DNA from: Bacillota bacterium
Lineage (GTDB): Bacteria; Bacillota; Bacilli; Alicyclobacillales; SLC66
Reading direction: 5' to 3'
NCBI GenBank assembly: GCA_021821225.1
Contig: JAKACR010000181.1
Location: 1-5,975 of the forward strand
Length of the DNA: 5,975 bases
The notes beneath the pieces were generated by a model. The model did no database searches, was not told the DNA's origin, and was given only the letters and a program-made list of their open reading frames with translations. The translations under genes and the position numbers were made by a program. Of this stretch, positions 1-5,962 are shown in pieces; within the stretch, counting starts at the first letter, position 1, and every line of letters begins with the position of its first letter.

Positions 1-2
1 AT

Positions 3-437
3 CATGTCGTCGTGACCAATTCGATCGACATCGCTGGCATCCTTGCGCGGCACCCGTCCATGACCATCCAGTTGCTGGGTGGGCAGTTGCACCAGCGGCA
101 GCGTTTTGTGTTCGGTGCGCGGACCATGGGGATGATCGCCGATTACCTGGTCGACAAGCTGTTGCTGGGAGTCGGCGCGATCAGCGCCGGGGGGATCTCC
201 TCTCCCTATGAGGAGGAAGGCCATCTGCTGCGCACGATGCTCCGCCACGCCGATCAGGTCGTCGCGCTCGCGGACCATACGAAGTTTGGAAAGCGCCAGT
301 TTTTCAAGGTGGCGCCGCTGCAGGAGATCAATGTGCTCATCACGGACAGGCAGCCTGACCGTGAACTGGCCGCCGCGCTTGCCGAGGCGGATGTGGACGT
401 GTTGGTCGCGCCGGCGACCGGCCACGATTCTGGATGA
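3..437 (+). CDS. DeoR/GlpR-family transcriptional regulator, C-terminal part (5' truncated by window edge)
   Basis: The reading frame is open from the left edge (codons in phase with base 3) to TGA at 435-437, giving about 144 residues. This is the sugar-phosphate-sensing C-terminal domain of the DeoR family. Seen: VVTNSIDIAGILA near the start, then LLGGQLH, a LLGVGAIS segment, the ADHTKFGK motif and VLITDRQPD, all in the family's usual order. The family is normally about 250 residues, with a winged helix-turn-helix at the N-terminus; that half and the true start lie outside the window. A GTG at base 12 falls inside the conserved VVTNS strand, so it is not the start. Known for the family: these proteins usually repress sugar or nucleoside catabolic genes and release DNA on binding a phosphorylated sugar. 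Inference: it may control the transporter 84 nt downstream and genes to the left. The ligand cannot be told. Confidence 0.9.
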   Translation, partial: HVVVTNSIDIAGILARHPSMTIQLLGGQLHQRQRFVFGARTMGMIADYLVDKLLLGVGAISAGGISSPYEEEGHLLRTMLRHADQVVALADHTKFGKRQFFKVAPLQEINVLITDRQPDRELAAALAEADVDVLVAPATGHDSG

Positions 438-446
438 GGCCGTCCG

Positions 447-506
447 GGTTATCCGGATATCCTCAGGAGCACCGGTGCTGCGGTTGACTGTTGTGCCCAG
501 GCAACA
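447..506. repeat. three short inverted repeats between regulator and transporter (candidate operators)
   Basis: The 84-nt gap holds three dyads. Bases 447-462 form a 16-bp palindrome (GGTTATCCGGATATCC) with a single mismatched pair. Bases 468-479 (AGCACCGGTGCT) are a perfect 12-bp palindrome. Bases 489-493 and 502-506 (TGTTG/CAACA) form a 5-bp stem with an 8-nt loop. The first two have no loop and no T-tract follows, so operator-like DNA sites fit better than a terminator. The regulator they would bind is not shown by the sequence. Confidence 0.4.
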
Positions 507-510
507 CATC

Positions 511-516
511 GGGAGG
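511..516 (+). promoter_or_regulatory. ribosome binding site of the MFS transporter gene
   Basis: GGGAGG lies 5 nt before the ATG at 522 and supports that start. Confidence 0.7.
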
Positions 517-521
517 CAGCC

Positions 522-1742
522 ATGCGATCCTTTTTCACCAACGCGATTCTCATGTATGTATTGAACGGTCTCGCGCAGGTTGTGCTGGGGGCCGTTCTGC
601 CCGCCATGCTGGCGCACTACCGCGCATCCTACGTGGTGGGCGGACAGATCATGCTGTTTCAGTTCACCGGATTCCTGGCGGGCGTCGGCGTCACATCGCT
701 GGCGATCCACCGGATCGGACACAGGGCGACGCTGCTCACGGCGAGTGCGGCAATGGGACTCGGCGGGTTGGTTATGGGGGGCTTGCCGCCGCTTCCCGTC
801 GTCGCGGCAATGTGTTTTTTGAATGGTTTCGGGCTGGGCGCGATGCAGACCACGATCGCGTCGACCGTGATGGAGTGGTACGAAGGGCGCCGGGCGGTGG
901 TCATGAGCAGGCTGGAAGTCGCTTTCGGAACAGGCGCGTTGCTCATGCCGCTGTTTGCCAGCCGGCTGCTGGTCGTTCACGAATGGCCGTACGCATTCTC
1001 CATTCCCGGTGTGCTGGCCTTGGTGTTCGGCGCGTTTTGGCTGTTTGTCCGGATGAATGGTGGCGGAGACGCGGCCGTCAGACCGGGGGACGGGGATGCC
1101 GAGAGCGGCCGACCGCAGGTGGCGGGCCAGGCAAGGCTGGCGGTACTGGCACTGTTTCTCGCCATGACCTTTCTCTACGTGGGGATCGAATCGGCGCTCA
1201 ACGGATTTTTGCCCGCCATCTTCATCCCCTATCTCCACGAGTCCGCAAGCGCGGCGTCGCTGACGATCACCGTGTTCTGGAGCGCCATGGTGCTCGGCCG
1301 GATGCTGACAGGCCGGATTGTACGAAAGGTGTCGTATGCGCGCTTTCTCCTGTGGAGCATCTCTCTGGCGTTCGCACTGCTCATGAGTCTCACGTTGTGG
1401 CGCAATACGGTGTTTTTCTATGTCATGATCTTCTTTGTGGGCCTTGCGATGTCGGGCATGTTTGCTCTGATCCTGGTGTTTACCAATCACATGTTCGCCG
1501 GACGAACGCGCCTTGTCACCAGTCTGGTGACAGCTTTTGCGGGACTTGGCGGAGCCGCGCTGCCAGTGGTGGTCGGATGGTTGATGGACGAAGTGCGCGT
1601 CGTGGAGGTCATCGGGTCAATCGCCATGTTCATGCTCATGTTGCTGGCTGTCCTGCTTGTCATTTTGCGGATTGTCTCTGCCGCGCGCGGGCACACCGGC
1701 GCGGACGGAGGCGGGCCTGTTTCGCTCGATGCCGCGCCGTGA
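522..1742 (+). CDS. MFS sugar transporter, GlcP/FucP-like
   Basis: A 406-residue inner-membrane permease of the major facilitator superfamily. About twelve hydrophobic segments are visible, near residues 7-29, 41-62, 69-89, 93-115, 131-150, 157-177, 206-225, 246-266, 273-292, 297-320, 331-354 and 361-385, with a hydrophilic loop at 178-205 joining the halves. From memory it follows Bacillus subtilis GlcP (a glucose/mannose:H+ symporter of about 400 residues) closely: FQFTGFL (46-52), MSRLEVAFGTGAL (128-140), FLYVGIESALNGFLP (217-231) and VFWSAMVLGRMLTG (251-264). Length and topology suggest an intact protein. The likely role is proton-coupled sugar uptake, but the exact substrate is uncertain and no symbol is given. 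Start: ATG 522, preceded by GGGAGG. It lies 84 nt behind a DeoR-type regulator, which fits sugar-responsive control. An unrelated-substrate MFS exporter is less likely. Confidence 0.88.
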   Translation: MRSFFTNAILMYVLNGLAQVVLGAVLPAMLAHYRASYVVGGQIMLFQFTGFLAGVGVTSLAIHRIGHRATLLTASAAMGLGGLVMGGLPPLPVVAAMCFLNGFGLGAMQTTIASTVMEWYEGRRAVVMSRLEVAFGTGALLMPLFASRLLVVHEWPYAFSIPGVLALVFGAFWLFVRMNGGGDAAVRPGDGDAESGRPQVAGQARLAVLALFLAMTFLYVGIESALNGFLPAIFIPYLHESASAASLTITVFWSAMVLGRMLTGRIVRKVSYARFLLWSISLAFALLMSLTLWRNTVFFYVMIFFVGLAMSGMFALILVFTNHMFAGRTRLVTSLVTAFAGLGGAALPVVVGWLMDEVRVVEVIGSIAMFMLMLLAVLLVILRIVSAARGHTGADGGGPVSLDAAP

Positions 1743-1779
1743 CCGTTCCGCGCTTGGGATGATCGCCGCCTTCATCATT

Positions 1780-1820
1780 CGAGCGGCCTTCCAGCCCGAT
1801 TGGGGGAGGAGGGCCGCTCG
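1780..1820. terminator. probable stem-loop terminator between convergent genes
   Basis: CGAGCGGCC (1780-1788) pairs perfectly with GGCCGCTCG (1812-1820) across a 23-nt loop that can pair further. It sits between the stop of the transporter gene (1742) and the stop of the converging ferritin-VIT gene (1848), so it could end transcription from both sides. The T-tract after the stem is weak on both strands, so efficient intrinsic termination is uncertain. Confidence 0.55.
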
Positions 1821-1847
1821 TTGCATACGGTTCAACGATTCAACGGT

Positions 1848-2996
1848 TCAGACGTGGATTAGCGCAGTGCCGAGCAGACCGACGCCGTACGACACGATAC
1901 CGACGAGAATGCCGGCGACGGTCATCTCAAAGCCGCTTGCCCACCAGGTCCTGACGGTGACGATACTTTTCGCGGCGCCGACGGCAAAGTGTGCGACAAT
2001 GCTGACAAACGCCGCTGCGATGATTGCCGGTATGCCGCTCATGAAGAAAAACGGGATCAGGGGAAGAATTCCGCCGACAAATGTGGACAGTGCGCCAATG
2101 CCGGCCGATGACCAGGGATTTCCTCCGCCGTCTTCCGCCAATCCCAGTTCCTCCTGGCTCATCACCTTGAGCAATTGCTCCGGATCGCCCGCAAGGCGGT
2201 CTGCGATCTCTTGTGCCTCGCTTTTTGTGAACCCTTTGAGTTCATAGAGCAGCCGCAGTTCTTCCAGTTCTTCCTCCGGATTCTCCAGGATTTCGCGCCG
2301 CTCGTGCTGCTGCTCGCTGTGTGCCAGTTCATTCCTCGAACGGGTGGAGAGCCAGGCGCCGACGCCCATCGACAGCGTGCTGGCCACCGCGCCGAAAAAT
2401 CCGCTGACAAGCACGGTATGGCTGTTTGCCGTGAAACCTGCGACGCCCGCGATGATTCCGAAGATGGCGCCAAGACCGTCGTTCACGCCGTAGATGGCGT
2501 CGCCCAGCCAGCCCACGCTCTCGCGTTTGTGAAAATACTCGGCTTTCCACAGGCGCCGGAGTGATTCGTCAATGTGTTGCGCGGGCGCGGTGAAGAGCGA
2601 CCGGACCGTGCTGTCGTGATGGGACTCTTCTTCATTGATGCGGTCGATGATGCCGACAATTTCCCGGTCTTCAAAGACATGGCGCAGCGACTGGTACCAC
2701 GCCGCGTTCTGTTGTTCCAGCGCGTCCAGGCGTTCCAGCAGTTCCTGACCGCTGAGTGCATGGGTGTCGTCCGTCTGCGGCGCGACCGGTGCGGAGCCGC
2801 CCGCTTCCTGCAGTTTATCCACCCACAGCTCCGCGTGGGATGTTTCAATATCCGCGAGTTTCGTCAGAACCGACCGTCGTTGCGGATCATTTTCCAGTTT
2901 CGCCGCACGGCCATAGAGCCGCGCGGCCTCCATTTCCCTGCGCCAGCTCTCGGTCAATGTCCTGACCAGAACGCTGTCTTGTTGCGCCATGCTCAT
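1848..2996 (-). CDS. ferritin-like/VIT1 fusion membrane protein (MbfA-like iron/manganese transporter)
   Basis: A 382-residue protein in two parts. Residues about 8-140 form a ferritin/rubrerythrin-like helical domain with candidate di-iron ligands: E21/E23, ExxH at E51-H54, and EEESHH at 122-127. Residues about 157-382 form a VIT1/CCC1 transporter: GDAIYGVNDGLGAIFGIIAG (165-184), a second helix to about 216, a glutamate-rich cytosolic segment at 223-286 with MSQEELG (279-285) matching the family's metal-binding domain, then three helices near 297-319, 321-346 and 355-380. Known: this architecture occurs in MbfA proteins, which export iron in rhizobia, while VIT1/CCC1 proteins move Fe2+ or Mn2+ by proton exchange. 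Inferred role: sensing or binding excess iron and moving it out of the cytosol. In-frame codons extend upstream to 3116, but AGGAGG at 3006-3011, 9 nt before ATG 2996, decides the start. The TM2 stretch reads GVGAWLS, lacking the Glu many VITs have there. Confidence 0.88.
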   Translation of the reverse strand: MSMAQQDSVLVRTLTESWRREMEAARLYGRAAKLENDPQRRSVLTKLADIETSHAELWVDKLQEAGGSAPVAPQTDDTHALSGQELLERLDALEQQNAAWYQSLRHVFEDREIVGIIDRINEEESHHDSTVRSLFTAPAQHIDESLRRLWKAEYFHKRESVGWLGDAIYGVNDGLGAIFGIIAGVAGFTANSHTVLVSGFFGAVASTLSMGVGAWLSTRSRNELAHSEQQHERREILENPEEELEELRLLYELKGFTKSEAQEIADRLAGDPEQLLKVMSQEELGLAEDGGGNPWSSAGIGALSTFVGGILPLIPFFFMSGIPAIIAAAFVSIVAHFAVGAAKSIVTVRTWWASGFEMTVAGILVGIVSYGVGLLGTALIHV

Positions 2997-3005
2997 GATT
3001 GCCAA

Positions 3006-3011
3006 CCTCCT
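3006..3011 (-). promoter_or_regulatory. ribosome binding site deciding the ferritin-VIT start
   Basis: AGGAGG on the minus strand lies 9 nt before ATG 2996. The next in-frame ATG (2990) would be 15 nt away, and the longer frame starting at 3116 has this site inside it, so 2996 is the best start. Confidence 0.75.
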
Positions 3012-3098
3012 GAAGTCACGAGTTGTGACACTCTGTTCTGATGATGAAACCGGCCTGCAGGCTGGATTCGCTCTTTGGGACATGGGATTAGAGTATCC

Positions 3099-3124
3099 GG
3101 GGATGTGATTCGCCACATGTCCCC
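3099..3124 (-). promoter_or_regulatory. hairpin in the leader of the ferritin-VIT gene
   Basis: On the minus strand, GGGGA-CA-TGTG (3124 to 3114) pairs with CACATCCCC (3107 to 3099) around the 6-nt loop GCGAAT. This gives nine base pairs with a 2-nt bulge. A second, wider dyad, GGGACATG (3077-3084) with CATGTCCC (3116-3123), overlaps it. The structure would lie at the very 5' end of a transcript from the candidate promoter just upstream. It could be an RNA element or a dyad operator; no T-tract follows. Confidence 0.35.
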
Positions 3125-3132
3125 TCGACTAT

Positions 3133-3161
3133 ATCATATGTCTCCCGCGCGGCATCACAGG
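3133..3161 (-). promoter_or_regulatory. candidate promoter of the ferritin-VIT gene
   Basis: On the minus strand a TATGAT hexamer (3133-3138, five of six to TATAAT) sits in an AT-rich patch unusual for this DNA. No good -35 element is found 16-18 nt upstream (the best is CTGTGA at 3155-3160), so the call rests on the -10 alone. A second TACAAT lies further upstream at 3226-3231, also without a -35. The rest of the 279-nt gap to the patatin gene holds no other gene or clear terminator. Confidence 0.3.
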
Positions 3162-3275
3162 GATCTGCGGGGAACCTTGTCGCGCTCCATCGGCAGGATG
3201 AAATTTGGCAAGGCGCTTCTCGCAGATTGTACATGAGCCGGGGCGTGAATGCGTGTGGACTGTGTAGAGATTGGG

Positions 3276-4217
3276 TTAAGATTTTCTCTGTCGCGCGATT
3301 CCGGGCGCCTGCCGCGGCGCGTGCAGAAACTGCCTGATGGCGTCGCTGTTCGCCCGCGCGCAGGCGTACCCTTCCTCCACACAGGCGGAGAGCCTGTCAA
3401 AAGACAGCCATGTCACGTCGTCCAGTTCGGGCGCGAGGATCATCACATCGTCGCCGGGCAGTTCGTTTTCCACCGTCTCTTCCAGCAGGATGTCCAACGC
3501 CCGGTCCGCGACGTGAAACGGTGAGCGCGGGCGCCACTCGGACAGCAATTTGTTCAGGTGCACGACGATGATCTTGGTGCACCCGGCCTGGCGCAGAATG
3601 TTGATTGGCGCATAGCTGCGCAGTGCGCCGTCGACGAGCAGATGAGGGCCGCACGGCACCGGGCTCAGGATGCCGGGCAGTGCGCAGCTTCCGAGGACGG
3701 TGCGCGCGATATCGTGGATCGGCAACACGTCCGGCAGGTGCGCGACGGCGGGGTCGTTGCTGTACACGATCGCCCGCCCGCTGTACAGGTCGGTCGCGAC
3801 TGCCGAAAACGTCCGCATCGCCTGGCGGTCGGCGAGCAGTGCTTCGAAATATGCGAGCAACCGGCGGCCGGCGATGACGCCGAGCGGCATGGCCGGCTGT
3901 GCGATACGCGCCCGGTTGGTCAGGCGCCGCGCCAGCCAACTGAACAGCAGGGCTGCACCGGGGCGGCCGGCGTCGAGCAGGCGCGGACCGGGGAAGCTGT
4001 GCACGAGTCCCTCCATGTCGCCGACGCTGTACCCGTGCGCGTACAGAGCCGCGACCAGTGCGCCTGCGCTGGTTCCAGCAATGTGCGACAATTTTACTCC
4101 CAGCTCCTCCAGCGCGCGCAACACGCCGATGTGTGCGCCCGCCTTCAGGGTGCCGCCGCTCAGTGCCAGACCGATCGCTCCCTGCGCGTCGTCCGTCTGG
4201 CGAATGACGATTCTCAT
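3276..4217 (-). CDS. patatin-like phospholipase family protein
   Basis: A 313-residue predicted lipid acyl hydrolase. Near the N-terminus is the glycine-rich oxyanion segment LALSGGTLKAGAHIGVL (17-33). It is followed by the nucleophile elbow GTSAG (48-52, catalytic Ser50) and the DGA motif (196-198, catalytic Asp196), which complete the Ser-Asp dyad of the patatin family. The oxyanion loop reads GGTLKAG with a Lys where many members have GGGxRG; Lys is an accepted alternative. No signal peptide or clear membrane helix is seen, so a cytoplasmic or peripheral membrane enzyme is likely. The phospholipid or other ester substrate is unknown. Start: ATG 4217 with GGAG at 4226-4229, 8 nt upstream, preferred over a GTG at 4226 that has no site of its own. 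It is followed on the same strand by the ferritin-VIT gene after 279 nt, and is divergent from the sulfatase. Confidence 0.9.
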   Translation of the reverse strand: MRIVIRQTDDAQGAIGLALSGGTLKAGAHIGVLRALEELGVKLSHIAGTSAGALVAALYAHGYSVGDMEGLVHSFPGPRLLDAGRPGAALLFSWLARRLTNRARIAQPAMPLGVIAGRRLLAYFEALLADRQAMRTFSAVATDLYSGRAIVYSNDPAVAHLPDVLPIHDIARTVLGSCALPGILSPVPCGPHLLVDGALRSYAPINILRQAGCTKIIVVHLNKLLSEWRPRSPFHVADRALDILLEETVENELPGDDVMILAPELDDVTWLSFDRLSACVEEGYACARANSDAIRQFLHAPRQAPGIARQRKS

Positions 4218-4225
4218 GGGGTCCA

Positions 4226-4229
4226 CTCC
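4226..4229 (-). promoter_or_regulatory. ribosome binding site deciding the patatin start
   Basis: GGAG on the minus strand is 8 nt before ATG 4217. The alternative GTG start at 4226 overlaps this site and has no purine-rich site upstream, so the ATG is preferred and the protein is three residues shorter than the longest frame. Confidence 0.6.
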
Positions 4230-4314
4230 AGAATCTTTGGGGTGCGTGAGGTAGGATTTCTGGCGATGACTCCGCCATGCGCCGGGGAGTTGTGCCCCCG
4301 AACTACCTCTTAAA

Positions 4315-4416
4315 GATATGGCGGGTGGACATCGCGCATGTTGCGCGCAGACGGCCCGTCCTGTGCCCGATATGGGCCGTGGACTGGGCAGACCTGAGCA
4401 GACCGTGGACCGGGCA
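4315..4416. repeat. direct repeats upstream of the sulfatase promoter
   Basis: GATATGG-N3-GTGGAC occurs at 4315-4330 and 4369-4384 (13 of 16 identical). CCGTGGACTGGGCA (4377-4390) recurs as CCGTGGACCGGGCA (4403-4416), 13 of 14 identical with a 26-bp period. TGGGCAGACC (4385-4394) is followed directly by TGAGCAGACC (4395-4404). GTGGAC thus appears three times (4325, 4379, 4405), and the last repeat ends exactly at the candidate -35. This arrangement suggests binding sites of a transcription factor. Confidence 0.45.
4333..4380. repeat. two inverted repeats in the patatin-sulfatase divergent region
   Basis: CGCGCA-TGT-TGCGCG (4333-4347) is a 6-bp stem with a 3-nt loop. ACGGCCC (4351-4357) pairs with GGGCCGT (4374-4380) over a 16-nt loop. 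No T-tract follows and both genes point away from this region, so terminators are unlikely. Operator or cruciform-type sites are possible. Confidence 0.4.
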
Positions 4417-4445
4417 TTGAAAGAATGGGAAGGGTCTGTCAGAAT
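4417..4445 (+). promoter_or_regulatory. candidate sigma-A promoter of the sulfatase gene
   Basis: TTGAAA (4417-4422, five of six to consensus) and CAGAAT (4440-4445, four of six) are separated by 17 nt. Transcription would begin near 4452, only about 25 nt before the start codon and just ahead of the ribosome binding site. The weak -10 and adjacent upstream repeats would fit an activator-dependent promoter; that is inference. Confidence 0.4.
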
Positions 4446-4463
4446 GGATGTAACCGCTATCTG

Positions 4464-4469
4464 AGGAGG
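4464..4469 (+). promoter_or_regulatory. ribosome binding site deciding the sulfatase GTG start
   Basis: AGGAGG lies 8 nt before GTG 4478. An ATG at 4476-4478 overlaps the GTG in another frame but reaches a stop after eight codons, so the GTG is the gene's start. Confidence 0.75.
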
Positions 4470-4477
4470 GAGTCTAT

Positions 4478-5962
4478 GTGGCGCAACCTAATGTCTTGTT
4501 GATCATGACGGACCAACAGCGGTGGGACACGCTCGGATGTTACGGGAACCAGGTGATCGAGACGCCCAATCTGGACTGGCTGGCCGCGATGGGAACGGTT
4601 TTCACGGTCGCGTACACGCCGAGCCCGTCGTGCATTCCCGCGCGGGCGTGCCTCATTTCCGGTATGGATCCCTGGAATACGGGAATTCTCGGCATGGGGC
4701 GCGGCCAGCGGCAGATGGGCGTCAACTTTGCCCATACGCTGCCGGGCGAACTGGCGAAAGTCGGCTATCACACGCAGGGCGTCGGCAAAATGCATTTTTA
4801 TCCGCAGCGTTCCTTGAACGGGTTCCATCATACTGTGCTTGACGAATCGGGCCGCGTGCACGATCCCGGGTTTGAGTCCGACTACAAGCAGTGGTTTGAC
4901 CGCAACAAGACGGGGGATTACGGCATTGTCGACCACGGCGTGGACTGGAATTCGTGGATGGCCAGACCGTATCATGCGCCGGAATTTTTGCATCCCACGA
5001 ACTGGACTGTCAATGAATCGATCAAGTTTCTGCGCGAACGCGATCCGAGCAAACCGTTTTTTCTGAAGACATCCTTCGCGCGGCCCCACTCGCCCTACGA
5101 TCCGCCGTCATACTACTTCGATCTCTACATGGGAAAGCGCCTGCCGGAACCGGCCGTGGGCGACTTCGCGCAGATGTACGACGTGCCGGACGACGCCGCG
5201 TTTCCGGACGCGTGGCGCGGCGTGCGCAGTCCGGAGGAGATCCGGCGGGGGCGCGCCGGTTACTACGGTTCCATCACCCACATCGACCATCAGATCGGCC
5301 GCCTGCTGTTCTTTCTGCGCAAGACGGGTCTGTTCGATAACACGCTTGTCATCTTCACGTCGGATCACGGCGACATGCTGGGAGATCATCACTTGTGGCG
5401 CAAGACCTATGCGTACGAGGGTTCCGCGCACGTGCCGCTGGTCGTCCGCCTGCCGAAGTCCTTCGGCGGCGCGCGCCGCGTGGTCGACAGTCCGGTGTGC
5501 CTGCAGGACATCATGCCGACGATTCTCGATGTGGCCGGCGTGGCCGTGCCGGAGACCGTGGACGGGCGCAGCATGCTTGGCATCATGCGCGATGCACAGA
5601 CGCCTTGGCGTCCGTTCGTGCATGGGGAGCATTCCACGGCTTACGCGGAAGAGCAGGAGATGCAGTATTTGACGGACGGAAAGATGAAGTACATATGGTT
5701 CCCGCGCACAGGGCTTGAGCAACTGTTCGATCTCGCCGCAGACCCGTATGAATGCCGCGATTTGGTCAATCGTGCGGATTACGCCGGTGAACTCGGCCGC
5801 TGGCGGTCTCGCCTGGTTGACATCCTGGCCGCGCGCGACGCCGGGTTGACCGACGGGGACCGGTTGGTGTGCCAGAAGGACAGACCTTATCTGGTATCGC
5901 CCATGTACGACAGACGGATGAATGGCATCGATCTGTTTGGGGGACGCGGCCCGGCAGGTTGA
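4478..5962 (+). CDS. type I sulfatase-family hydrolase (sulfatase or phosphonate/phosphodiester hydrolase)
   Basis: A 494-residue alkaline phosphatase superfamily enzyme, full length for the family. Catalytic features are visible: metal ligand D12 in IMTDQQ; CIPAR at 52-56, the C-x-P-x-R signature whose Cys52 must become formylglycine; GKMH (103-106, Lys104 and His106); His204 in RPHSPYDPP; D296-H297 in TSDHGDMLGDHH; and Lys309. The C-terminal part carries LFDLAADPYECRDL (416-429), typical of sulfatases. It should hydrolyse a sulfate ester, but close relatives with the same signature cleave phosphonate monoesters or phosphodiesters, so the substrate is open. The catalytic strand begins at residue 5 with no signal peptide, so the enzyme is predicted to be cytoplasmic. 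No formylglycine-generating enzyme, anaerobic maturase or permease for a sulfated substrate is present in the window. Start: GTG 4478 with AGGAGG 8 nt before. Stop: TGA 5960-5962. Genes further right are not seen. Confidence 0.9.
   Translation: MAQPNVLLIMTDQQRWDTLGCYGNQVIETPNLDWLAAMGTVFTVAYTPSPSCIPARACLISGMDPWNTGILGMGRGQRQMGVNFAHTLPGELAKVGYHTQGVGKMHFYPQRSLNGFHHTVLDESGRVHDPGFESDYKQWFDRNKTGDYGIVDHGVDWNSWMARPYHAPEFLHPTNWTVNESIKFLRERDPSKPFFLKTSFARPHSPYDPPSYYFDLYMGKRLPEPAVGDFAQMYDVPDDAAFPDAWRGVRSPEEIRRGRAGYYGSITHIDHQIGRLLFFLRKTGLFDNTLVIFTSDHGDMLGDHHLWRKTYAYEGSAHVPLVVRLPKSFGGARRVVDSPVCLQDIMPTILDVAGVAVPETVDGRSMLGIMRDAQTPWRPFVHGEHSTAYAEEQEMQYLTDGKMKYIWFPRTGLEQLFDLAADPYECRDLVNRADYAGELGRWRSRLVDILAARDAGLTDGDRLVCQKDRPYLVSPMYDRRMNGIDLFGGRGPAG

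Noticed and set aside
491..1762. Long + strand open frame (423 codons) overlapping the MFS gene
   Set aside because: Its translation is Arg/Gly/Cys-rich with no recognisable domain and lies in another frame of the clear MFS transporter; it is a GC-rich shadow.
1831..1850. Two and a half copies of an 8-bp tandem repeat (TTCAACGR) at the end of the ferritin-VIT gene
   Set aside because: Too short and too few copies to call functional; it only covers the stop codon and the adjacent gap.
1657..2247. Plus strand open frame of 196 codons spanning the convergent gap
   Set aside because: It overlaps the end of the transporter gene and the antisense of the VIT domain and shows no conserved motif.
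3155..3400. Small minus strand open frame of 81 codons in the patatin-VIT gap
   Set aside because: About half overlaps the patatin gene in another frame; composition is shadow-like and no domain is seen.
3397..4278. Minus strand open frame of 293 codons overlapping the patatin gene
   Set aside because: Low-complexity Arg/Ala/Pro-rich translation in a shifted frame; the patatin motifs are in the frame ending at 3276.
4283..4300. CGGGG/CCCCG hairpin in the leader of the patatin gene
   Set aside because: A five-base GC stem is expected by chance in this DNA and no partner element supports control.
3558..4313. Plus strand open frame of 251 codons antisense to the patatin gene
   Set aside because: No family motif and no good ribosome binding site; it is explained as an antisense shadow.
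4476..4502. Eight-codon ATG frame (MWRNLMSC) overlapping the sulfatase GTG start
   Set aside because: It shares the same ribosome binding site and could in principle act as a leader, but an ATGTG overlap easily arises by chance and nothing else supports it.
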